A DNA stretch of 6,092 nucleotides from Bacillota bacterium (lineage in GTDB: Bacteria; Bacillota; Clostridia; Acetivibrionales; JAKOSZ01). Both the position numbers and the translations under genes were made by a program. Each line of letters begins with the position of its first letter. Positions within the stretch are counted from its first letter, which is position 1. The notes under the pieces are model-generated. The model saw nothing but the letters and a program-made list of their open reading frames with translations, did not search any database and had not been told where the DNA came from. Below, piece by piece: positions 1 to 4,689 of this stretch. The stretch is taken from positions 1 to 6,092 of the forward strand of contig JAKOSZ010000169.1 of the NCBI GenBank assembly GCA_029776555.1. Direction: 5' to 3'.

Positions 1-1
1 G

Positions 2-205
2 GACATAGCCATCCTGGGCGGGATTGACGTGGACTTTGTCTGCCGGGCCTCCCCGGAGGAAATAACAAAGCGTTCTTTAGCCATGCTGGAGAGAACGGCG
101 GAAAGAGGCGGGTATGCCCTGGGCACGGGCAACAGTGTGCCCTATTACGTGCCGCGGGAAAACTACTTCGCCATGTTAAAAGCGGCTGAACTGTATAACA
201 GATAG
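2..205 (+). CDS. URO-D-family (uroporphyrinogen decarboxylase-like) protein, C-terminal fragment
   Basis: Only the last 67 codons are present; the gene starts before the window. The reading frame ends in TAG at 203-205. The visible tail has the pattern GTGNSVPYYVPRENYFAM followed by a short helix and stop. This G-x-GNS-(V/I)P-x-Y(V/I)P-x-ENY-x-AM ending is typical of the URO-D superfamily branch that includes MtaA/CmuA-like methyltransferases and many uncharacterised 'uroporphyrinogen decarboxylase family' proteins. The preceding GGIDVDFVCRASPEEI segment fits the last beta-strand and helix of the TIM barrel. In this branch the true substrate is often not uroporphyrinogen, and nothing here indicates haem synthesis (no hem genes nearby). 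The MATE gene follows after 44 bp with no terminator, so the two are probably one transcript. Family assignment is fairly sure; substrate is unknown. Confidence 0.8.
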   Translation, partial: DIAILGGIDVDFVCRASPEEITKRSLAMLERTAERGGYALGTGNSVPYYVPRENYFAMLKAAELYNR

Positions 206-249
206 GGCTTAAACAGCGCACCTGACTTCGCAGGAGAAGATGAACAGGC

Positions 250-1659
250 ATGGAACTAATACGGAAAGATGTATTGAAGCTGGCCCTTCCCATAGTACTG
301 GAACAGTTTTTTGTAATGTCCCTGGGAATGGTTAACACCATGATAGCGAGCAACAAGGGCAAGGAAGTGGTTTCAGCCATTGGCATGGTGGATTCCATAA
401 GCAACATATTTATCGCCTTTTTTTCCGCCCTGGCGGTAGGCGGCACGGTGGTTGTGGCCTACTATGCGGGCCAGGAAAAAATGAAGGAAGCCAATGAAGC
501 GGCAAAGCAAGCCCTTTTTTCAGGGCTTGCTGTTTCTATTGGCATCACGCTGTTAATATGGGTTTTTCGCTTCCCTGTTATCGGGCTGCTTTTCGGCTCG
601 GCGGAAAAAACCGTAATTGAAAACTCCGTGATATACCTGGCCATAACCCTGCTCTCCTACCCCCTTATATCCTTTACTTCCATGGCTTTTGGGGTCTTAA
701 GGGGAGTTGGGGACACCAGGACGCCCATGAAAATTACCATAATAATGAATGTTTTTAACGCCGTGATGAGTTACCTACTGATATACGGCCTGAATATAAA
801 GTTTTACAGCGGGCGCATTTATTTCCCCGGCTTTGGAGTGGCGGGAGCTGCCATAGCCATTTCCCTGGCCAGGACCGCCGGGGCGGCACTGGCCTCTTTC
901 GCCCTTGTTAGGGGCACGGCCAGGATTAGACTGTCCGGGCTCAAGTCCTTTAAAATCCACATGCCCATGCAGAAGTCCATATATGGAATCGGAATACCGG
1001 CAGGCATCGAATCCCTGATGTTTAACGGGGGGAAGCTCATAACCCAGGTCTTTGTGGTTGGAATGGGGACGGTTTCCATTGCCTCAAATTCCATAGGGGG
1101 CTCCATCTTCGGGATTATCAACATTCCGGGCAGCGCCCTGAGCATAGCGGCTACAACCCTTGTGGGACAGGAGATGGGAAGGGGCGACAGCGATGGCGCC
1201 AAAAATACCCTGGTCTACCTTACCAAACTGTCCATGGTGAGCCTTGCCGCCGTATGTGCGCTGGCCTTTCCATTGGCCCGCGGTTTTTCCTCTCTCTATT
1301 CCAGGGATGCGGCCATAATCGAGCTGACAGCCAGGCTGGTGTGGTTGTCAGCTGTGGCCATGCCCATCCTGTGGCCCTTGTCCTTTGTCCTTCCGGCGGG
1401 CTTAAAGGGAGCCGGGGACACCAGGTACACCATGGTTACCGCCATCATAGGCATGTGGGCTTTCAGGATAGTTTTAGGATATATCCTGGGCGTCACTGCG
1501 GGGATGGGAGTGGTCGGCGTTTGGCTGGGAATGTTTGTTGACTGGCTGGTGAGGGGAGTCCTTTACGCGGCCAGGCTCAAGGGCGGCAAATGGAAGCTCA
1601 ACGCGGTGGTGTATGAAAGCCCCGGCTGTATGGCCGAAAGCGGCATTGCCGCAAGGTGA
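250..1659 (+). CDS. MATE-family multidrug/metabolite exporter (NorM/DinF-like)
   Basis: A 469-residue integral membrane protein of normal MATE length, with about twelve hydrophobic helices (first near residues 8-32, last near 420-442). The family's internal pseudo-repeat is clear: GVLRGVGDTRTPM at 148-160 in the N-half and GLKGAGDTRYTM at 384-395 in the C-half. AYYAGQ (70-75) and VGQEMGRGD (305-313) are the matching cytoplasmic-loop motifs. MATE proteins export cationic drugs or metabolites across the cytoplasmic membrane in exchange for Na+ or H+; the coupling ion and substrate cannot be read from the sequence. The start at 250 is supported by AGGAGAAG at 232-239, ten bases upstream. An ATG at 240 is out of frame. 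The gene follows the URO-D-like gene after 44 bp without a terminator, so the substrate may be linked to that enzyme's pathway, but this is inference. The soluble tail after about residue 443 (KGGKWKLNAVVYESPG...) is not a recognised domain. Confidence 0.95.
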   Translation: MELIRKDVLKLALPIVLEQFFVMSLGMVNTMIASNKGKEVVSAIGMVDSISNIFIAFFSALAVGGTVVVAYYAGQEKMKEANEAAKQALFSGLAVSIGITLLIWVFRFPVIGLLFGSAEKTVIENSVIYLAITLLSYPLISFTSMAFGVLRGVGDTRTPMKITIIMNVFNAVMSYLLIYGLNIKFYSGRIYFPGFGVAGAAIAISLARTAGAALASFALVRGTARIRLSGLKSFKIHMPMQKSIYGIGIPAGIESLMFNGGKLITQVFVVGMGTVSIASNSIGGSIFGIINIPGSALSIAATTLVGQEMGRGDSDGAKNTLVYLTKLSMVSLAAVCALAFPLARGFSSLYSRDAAIIELTARLVWLSAVAMPILWPLSFVLPAGLKGAGDTRYTMVTAIIGMWAFRIVLGYILGVTAGMGVVGVWLGMFVDWLVRGVLYAARLKGGKWKLNAVVYESPGCMAESGIAAR

Positions 1660-1666
1660 GCCGACT

Positions 1667-1691
1667 ATAAACAATATGCCTTGTTTTATTT
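1667..1691 (+). terminator. Weak AT-rich hairpin plus T-run after the MATE gene
   Basis: AAACAA (1669-1674) is perfectly complementary to TTGTTT (1681-1686) around a 6-base loop and is followed by TTATTT. The stem is short and AU-rich, so it would be a poor intrinsic terminator on its own. It lies 9 bases after the MATE stop codon, which is the right place. No better terminator is visible before the next promoter at 1807. Confidence 0.25.
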
Positions 1692-1806
1692 GACCACGGC
1701 TTTATCGCAGCCCAGCCTGCTTTGTCTTTCAAACCGCCCCTTTTTAACGGCGCCGCCGGTATTGGGCAATTTCTCATGATGGGGTTCTCGCCCTGTTCTT
1801 TTAAAT
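1692..1806. other. Intergenic stretch with no supported feature
   Basis: Part of the gap between the MATE gene and the promoter at 1807. I see no gene here: the + frame that stays open from about 1670 to 1828 has no start codon with a ribosome-binding site. A minus-strand frame (1598-1855) would overlap the MATE 3' end and also lacks a Shine-Dalgarno. The palindrome CGGCGCCG sits near 1750 without a following T-run. Confidence 0.5.
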
Positions 1807-1835
1807 TTGTCAGTTCCCGTAAATAAAAATATAAC
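1807..1835 (+). promoter_or_regulatory. Sigma-A-type promoter of the microprotein gene
   Basis: TTGTCA (1807-1812) and TATAAC (1830-1835) each match the sigma-A consensus in 5 of 6 positions and are separated by exactly 17 bases. Transcription would begin near 1842, leaving a leader of about 62 nt before the ATG at 1904. The flanking DNA is AT-rich. This is the best vegetative promoter in the window. A sporulation-type element (GCATATT at 1852, CATA at 1877) was considered, but its spacing is wrong. Confidence 0.6.
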
Positions 1836-1841
1836 ACCTGG

Positions 1842-1899
1842 ACACCTTCCAGCATATTATTCTATAGGGTGTTTTACATAAAGCGATCTGCGGAGGTGT
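1842..1899 (+). promoter_or_regulatory. Leader with SD-complementary 5' end (possible translational control)
   Basis: The predicted transcript starts with ACACCTTCC (1842-1850). This can pair with the Shine-Dalgarno region GGAGGTGT (1892-1899) over 8 bp with one bulged T (1847), hiding the ribosome-binding site. The same 5' end can instead pair with AGGGTGT (1866-1872), or form a local CTGGA/TCCAG hairpin (1838-1842 with 1848-1852) if transcription starts a little earlier. Competing pairings around a ribosome-binding site are typical of translational switches, but these are short and could be chance. Confidence 0.3.
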
Positions 1900-1903
1900 A
1901 GCT

Positions 1904-2023
1904 ATGTCTGGCGTAAAAGGCATTTTTGACGATTTTCGTGACAATTCGGAAATACTGTTTTTCATCCTGGTGTTCCTGCTTCTCTTCTTCAGACCGAGAC
2001 GTTTCATATTTGGAGACGACTAA
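1904..2023 (+). CDS. 39-aa single-span membrane microprotein, unknown function
   Basis: ATG at 1904 follows a near-perfect Shine-Dalgarno, GGAGGTG (1892-1898), 7 bases from the end of GGAGG to the start. The gene has its own sigma-A-like promoter and ends 74 bp before a strong terminator, so it appears monocistronic. The 39-residue product has three parts: an amphipathic acidic N-terminus (MSGVKGIFDDFRDNSE), one hydrophobic span at about residues 17-29 (ILFFILVFLLLFF), and a basic-then-acidic tail (RPRRFIFGDD). The positive cluster after the span predicts that the C-terminus faces the cytoplasm. I recall similar short 'FDD..DNSE-LFFFL' proteins being common and unannotated in spore-forming Firmicutes. 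They resemble, in size and style only, small spore-associated membrane proteins such as the YjcZ type. I cannot assign a function. That it is a genuine gene is well supported by the signals around it. Confidence 0.75.
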   Translation: MSGVKGIFDDFRDNSEILFFILVFLLLFFRPRRFIFGDD

Positions 2024-2097
2024 GGGATAATACCGGGCTTGTTTGACCCATGCGGGACGGATGGCCCCGGCAATTGAAAACTTAAAACACGGCGTGC

Positions 2098-2133
2098 AAA
2101 AACCCCGTTTGATAAAGTTTAACGGGGTTTTTT
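2098..2133 (+). terminator. Strong rho-independent terminator, nearly symmetric
   Basis: AAAAACCCCGTT (2098-2109) pairs perfectly with AACGGGGTTTTT (2121-2132) around an 11-base loop, and the T-run extends to 2133. The core is CCCCGTT/AACGGGG, and the A-tract on the left would act as a T-tract on the other strand, so it could work in both directions. It closes the microprotein transcript and isolates it from the nucleoside hydrolase leader. Confidence 0.9.
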
Positions 2134-2222
2134 GCGTCCGCCTTCCGGGGAAAGGGGATCTGAACAGCTGGTCGATTGCCCGCAGGCTACTGCCCGGGAG
2201 AAAAATAATATATACTATTACT

Positions 2223-2253
2223 GAAAACGTGTTTTGCTTTAAAAACATATAAG
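2223..2253 (+). promoter_or_regulatory. Possible promoter of the nucleoside hydrolase leader
   Basis: TATAAG (2248-2253) matches the sigma-A -10 in 5 of 6 positions, but no acceptable -35 lies 16-18 bases upstream. The overlapping CATATAA (2246-2252) with GAAAA (2223-2227) at an 18-base spacing loosely resembles a SigG/SigF-type forespore promoter. A promoter is expected here because a strong terminator lies just upstream and the gene follows about 150 bp later. Which sigma factor would use it is undecided. Confidence 0.25.
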
Positions 2254-2259
2254 CTCATT

Positions 2260-2383
2260 GGCCAAATCCGTTCTGTCGGGCAAAGCTGGGGTAAGGGAAC
2301 CTGTTCTGAAACTGCCTTAAAGGCGTGGCTTTCCGGTTTGGCCTGGCGGCATTATTTTCGGCCGGGGGCAAGATGCCCGGCCG
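2260..2383 (+). promoter_or_regulatory. Structured 5' leader of the nucleoside hydrolase gene
   Basis: GGCCAAATC (2260-2268) pairs with GGTTTGGCC (2335-2343) over 9 bp including one G-U. Nested inside, AAAGC (2282-2286) pairs with GCTTT (2328-2332), and TAAGG (2292-2296) with CCTTA (2315-2319). A separate 8-bp GC hairpin, CGGCCGGG (2359-2366) with CCCGGCCG (2376-2383), ends at the first G of the Shine-Dalgarno. The nested order would suit a structured regulatory RNA, but I do not recognise any known riboswitch core (purine, TPP, cobalamin, SAM and T-box were considered). The remaining part of the 2134-2399 gap shows no gene. Confidence 0.35.
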
Positions 2384-2399
2384 GGAGGGGGGTTACTGT

Positions 2400-3323
2400 A
2401 TGGAATTTCCGAAGCTGGACGGCGCCAGCCTTCTAAAGCGCCTGGAACCGCCCCGGGGAAGGGTGCGCATGGTGTTGGACACTGACACTTACAACGAGGT
2501 GGACGACCAGTTTGCCCTGGTATACGCCATGTGTTCCGCGGAAAAACTCAAGGTGGAAGCCGTATATGCGGCGCCTTTCTTAAATGAAAGGTCCGAAAGC
2601 CCCGCCGACGGGATGGAGAAGAGCTACCGGGAGATCCTGAGGCTGCTCGGCAAGATGGGGCTTTCCCACGAAGGATTTGTCTACAGGGGCTCAGCCATGT
2701 ACCTGCCGGATATGGACAAGCCGGTGGACAGCGAGGCCGCCAGGGATCTTGTAAAAAAGGCTATGGAAAGCCCTGCCGATGACCCGCTTTATGTAGTTGC
2801 CATAGGAGCGATTACAAACGTGGCTTCCGCAATACTTATGGAGCCGGAAATTATTAAAAAAATCGTGGTGGTGTGGCTCGGGGGAAACCCCTGCTACTGG
2901 GCCCACACCCATGAGTTCAACCTCTGGCAGGATACCGCCGCCGCAAGGGTTATATTTGACAGCGGCGTCCCTCTTGTCCAGATACCGTGCCTGGGTGTGG
3001 CATCCCACCTTCTCACCTCCCTGCCGGAGCTGGAAGCCCACATCGGGGGTAAAAATCCGGTGTGCGACGCCCTGCTGGAGCTCTTTGAGAATTACGTGCC
3101 TGACCATTTCGGATTTGCAAAGGAAATATGGGACATAGCAGCCGTAGCCTACCTGGTGTGTCCCCAGTGGGTGCCCACTTTCATAATCCCCAGTCCCATC
3201 CTTAGCGAACAGCTAACCTGGAGTATGGATCGCAGCAGGCACTTTATCCGGACCGCTGCTTTTGTCAGGAGGAATGAAATATTCAGGGACCTCTTTAAAA
3301 AGCTTTCCGGGATAAAGGTATAA
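2400..3323 (+). CDS. Nucleoside hydrolase (IUNH/RihA-like) family protein, divergent active site
   Basis: A 307-residue protein of usual family length. The start at ATG 2400 is chosen because GGGAGGGGGG (2383-2392) lies 7 bases upstream and the family N-terminus begins about 20 residues before the metal-binding motif. A GTG at 2325 would add 25 atypical residues read from the leader structure. Motifs in order: the Ca2+-binding LDTDTYNEVDDQF (26-38; family form DTDPGxDD), GAITNVA (136-142; family GPLTNIA), and HEFNLWQDTAAA (171-182; family EFN-x-x-x-DPEAA). The C-terminal motif is EIWDIAAVAY (242-251), where classical enzymes have HD; the metal-ligand Asp remains (D245) but the His is Trp. Family members cleave N-glycosidic bonds of ribonucleosides in the cytoplasm for salvage. 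The His-to-Trp change and the two extra residues in the first motif suggest a different substrate. No signal peptide is visible. It lies before sugar-catabolic genes but has its own leader and terminator. Confidence 0.9.
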   Translation: MEFPKLDGASLLKRLEPPRGRVRMVLDTDTYNEVDDQFALVYAMCSAEKLKVEAVYAAPFLNERSESPADGMEKSYREILRLLGKMGLSHEGFVYRGSAMYLPDMDKPVDSEAARDLVKKAMESPADDPLYVVAIGAITNVASAILMEPEIIKKIVVVWLGGNPCYWAHTHEFNLWQDTAAARVIFDSGVPLVQIPCLGVASHLLTSLPELEAHIGGKNPVCDALLELFENYVPDHFGFAKEIWDIAAVAYLVCPQWVPTFIIPSPILSEQLTWSMDRSRHFIRTAAFVRRNEIFRDLFKKLSGIKV

Positions 3324-3336
3324 GGCTTTTTCTTTT
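3297..3336 (+). terminator. Probable rho-independent terminator after the nucleoside hydrolase
   Basis: AAAAAGCTTT (3297-3306) pairs with AAGGCTTTTT (3322-3331) over 10 bp including one G-U, with a 15-base loop, followed by CTTTTGTGTATTTT. The left arm lies inside the last codons and the loop reaches almost to the stop codon. The stem is AU-rich, so termination may be partial and some read-through into the SIS gene is possible. Confidence 0.45.
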
Positions 3337-3415
3337 GTGTATTTTCAGTTTCATAAAAATTTATCGCATATTTTTCCTGCAGGCCTTGTTTTACCTTTCA
3401 GGCTGGGTTAATATT

Positions 3416-3550
3416 ATGGCACAGGATGTTGACAGAATATTTCCAATGAATTTTAAGCGGGAAAAGGGTAAGCCGGAAATTTTTAAGCATATCAAACTGA
3501 ATGAGGGAGGGTGGGGCAGCTTTGACCTTGATGTGGAAAGAGATAAATGA
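3416..3550 (+). CDS. Doubtful 44-aa reading frame overlapping the SIS gene start
   Basis: ATG at 3416 opens a 44-codon frame (MAQDVDRIFPMNFKRE... WGSFDLDVERDK) that ends in TGA 20 bases inside the SIS gene. The composition is protein-like (charged, no long low-complexity run) and the overlap could couple translation to the SIS gene. Against it: no convincing Shine-Dalgarno precedes 3416, third codon positions are much less GC-rich than in the neighbouring genes, and candidate promoters lie inside or across its start. I do not recognise a family. It may simply be AT-rich leader sequence. Confidence 0.2.
   Translation: MAQDVDRIFPMNFKREKGKPEIFKHIKLNEGGWGSFDLDVERDK
3429..3457 (+). promoter_or_regulatory. 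Candidate promoter of the SIS-mannosidase unit
   Basis: TTGACA (3429-3434) is a perfect -35 box, with TTTAAG (3452-3457, 4 of 6) at 17 bases. An alternative is TTTACC (3390-3395, 4 of 6) with TATTAT (3412-3417, 5 of 6) at 16 bases. Either would start transcription in the AT-rich region downstream of the nucleoside hydrolase terminator and leave a leader of roughly 65-110 nt before the SIS gene. I cannot choose between them. Apart from these, the doubtful small frame and the SD site, 3337-3530 shows nothing else. Confidence 0.35.
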
Positions 3551-4559
3551 GCAGCCCGAGGTGCTTGAAAGGTGCATAAAAGAGAACGCCGGAACCATTT
3601 CAGCCCTGTCGGAGGAAATCAAAAAGAGGGGAATATCCTGGGCCTGCATGGCCGCCAGGGGGACGTCGTTGAACGCTGCCATTTACGGCAAATACGCCCT
3701 GGAGGTTTTGACGGGAATCCCGGCAGGTGTAGCCGCGCCTTCCGTCCTGACGGTGTATGGCAAAAAACCGCGGTATAAGGACTGCCTGGTCATAGGTGTC
3801 TCCCAGTCGGGCATGGCCGGCGACGTGCTGGAGGTGCTCCGGGAGGCAAAGGGCCAGGGGGCCTTGACCGTGGCCATTACCAACTCAACGAGTTCCCCCA
3901 TGGCGTCGGAGGCGATGTACCACCTCTGGTGCGCGGCAGGGGAGGAAAAGAGCGTACCTGCCACAAAAACCTATACGGCCCAGATGATGCTCTTGGCACA
4001 GCTTGCGGCGGAACTGGCCGGCAGCAGGGAAGAAAAAGAAAGGCTTTCCGCTGTGCCCGGCGTCGCAGCGAAGGTCCTGGCGGACACGGAGGCGGTGGAG
4101 AAGGCCGCGGATACATATAAGGACATGAGGGAATGTGTTGTTCTGGCCAGGGGCTTCTGTTACCCGGTGGCCCGGGAAACGGCCCTGAAGATACAGGAGA
4201 CGTCTTATGTGCGCGCCCTGGCTTTTTCCGCCTCTCAGTTCAAACACGGCCCCGTGGCCCTGGTAGAAAAGGGTACTCCCGCCATAGCCCTGGTGCCTGA
4301 GGGCCCCACGTCGGGAGAGATGAAGGACCTTTTGGACAGGCTTAACCGGCTGGGAGCAGACATATTGGCTTTTACCAACGACAGGGACGCGGCCGGGAAA
4401 GCCCGGCGCTCCGTTATGGTTCCGGAGTCGGAAAGCGAGCTGGCGGCCCCCTTTTATATTGCGCCTAAAATCCAGATGTTTGCCTGCCAGCTGACCCTTA
4501 AAAAGGGCCTTTGCCCTGATACCCCAAGGGAATTGAGCAAGGTGACGGTTACAAGGTAG
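3531..4559 (+). CDS. SIS-domain sugar-phosphate isomerase/deaminase (GlmS C-domain-like; NagB-II type)
   Basis: A 342-residue cytoplasmic protein with two tandem SIS domains and no glutaminase (class II amidotransferase) domain. The family N-terminus MWKEINEQPEVL begins at ATG 3531. First SIS domain: AARGTS (41-46), SQSGMAGD (91-98) and ATKTYTAQ (144-151). Second: ALKIQETSY (218-226) and FKHGPVAL (237-244). By alignment to E. coli GlmS, E223, H239 and K337 (DTPRELSK near the C-terminus) correspond to catalytic E488, H504 and K603, with the 16-residue E-to-H spacing preserved. The isomerase chemistry is therefore intact. Without glutaminase, the usual roles are GlcN-6-P deaminase (NagB-II/GlmD), fructosamine-6-P deglycase (FrlB) or a related aldose-ketose isomerase. 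Start choice: GGGAGGG (3505-3511) is 19 bases from ATG 3531 but 10 from an in-frame TTG at 3522, which would add MTL. The mannosidase follows after 130 bp with no terminator. Confidence 0.9.
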   Translation: MWKEINEQPEVLERCIKENAGTISALSEEIKKRGISWACMAARGTSLNAAIYGKYALEVLTGIPAGVAAPSVLTVYGKKPRYKDCLVIGVSQSGMAGDVLEVLREAKGQGALTVAITNSTSSPMASEAMYHLWCAAGEEKSVPATKTYTAQMMLLAQLAAELAGSREEKERLSAVPGVAAKVLADTEAVEKAADTYKDMRECVVLARGFCYPVARETALKIQETSYVRALAFSASQFKHGPVALVEKGTPAIALVPEGPTSGEMKDLLDRLNRLGADILAFTNDRDAAGKARRSVMVPESESELAAPFYIAPKIQMFACQLTLKKGLCPDTPRELSKVTVTR

Positions 4560-4598
4560 CAGAGCCTGGCCTGGCCGGATGAGAAAAGGGCATGGCAG

Positions 4599-4673
4599 AT
4601 GTCCCAAAAAGAAGCGAGCTTGCGCCAGAAGCTACTGGCACAAACGGGAGGCCGGCAAGGCTTCTCAATATAA
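4599..4673 (+). CDS. Possible 24-aa leader peptide before the mannosidase
   Basis: ATG at 4599 with AAAAGGG (4584-4590) 8 bases upstream opens a 24-codon frame, MSQKEASLRQKLLAQTGGRQ plus GFSI, ending in TAA at 4671. The stop lies 16 bases before the mannosidase GTG, and the frame covers the whole candidate switch structure (4610-4665). A ribosome on it would break that structure. No residue run (such as repeated identical codons) marks it as a classical attenuator. Length and codons alone cannot show that it is translated. Confidence 0.25.
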   Translation: MSQKEASLRQKLLAQTGGRQGFSI

Positions 4674-4684
4674 AAGAGAAGGTG
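4610..4684 (+). promoter_or_regulatory. Candidate RNA switch controlling the mannosidase ribosome-binding site
   Basis: Two mutually exclusive folds are visible. Fold A: AGAAGC (4610-4615) pairs with GCTTCT (4660-4665), then CTTGC (4619-4623) with GCAAG (4655-4659), enclosing a hairpin GCCAG (4624-4628)/CTGGC (4635-4639) and a single-stranded ACAAACGGGAGGCCG-like segment (4640-4654). Fold B: CTTCTC (4661-4666) pairs with GAGAAG (4676-4681), which covers the Shine-Dalgarno AGAAGGTG (4677-4684). Fold A therefore frees the ribosome-binding site and fold B hides it. This is the logic of a translational riboswitch. It matches no riboswitch class I know, and GC-rich DNA gives short stems by chance. 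Confidence 0.4.
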
Positions 4685-4689
4685 ATACT

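Noticed and set aside
1598..1855. 85-codon minus-strand frame in the MATE-microprotein gap
   Set aside because: No Shine-Dalgarno before its start, overlap with the MATE 3' end, and no recognisable domain.
1852..1883. SigE/SigG-type promoter (GCATATT ... CATAAAG) for the microprotein
   Set aside because: The spacing is 18-20 bases where SigE needs about 14 and SigG 18, the -10 match is partial, and a better sigma-A promoter lies just upstream.
2176..2203. GC hairpin CCCGCAG-gcta-CTGCCCGGG as a terminator
   Set aside because: The stem is interrupted by a two-base bulge and is followed by A-rich, not T-rich, sequence on the + strand.
2043..2252. 69-codon + strand frame after the microprotein
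   Set aside because: It reads straight through the strong terminator at 2098-2133 and has no Shine-Dalgarno, so it cannot be a normal gene.
2281..2325. TPP or cobalamin riboswitch-like words (GAACCTGTTCTG, AAGGGAA)
   Set aside because: The other obligatory core elements (CTGAGA and the GCGTAGGGAA end for TPP; the B12-box for cobalamin) are absent or out of order.
2325..2399. GTG at 2325 as the nucleoside hydrolase start
   Set aside because: The 25 extra residues are unlike the family, the site lies in the leader structure, and ATG 2400 has a far better ribosome-binding site.
3885..4607. 240-codon minus-strand open frame opposite the SIS gene
   Set aside because: It lies fully antisense to a gene with clear family motifs, has a composition rich in R, G, H and P typical of antisense frames in GC-rich genes, and shows no recognisable domain.
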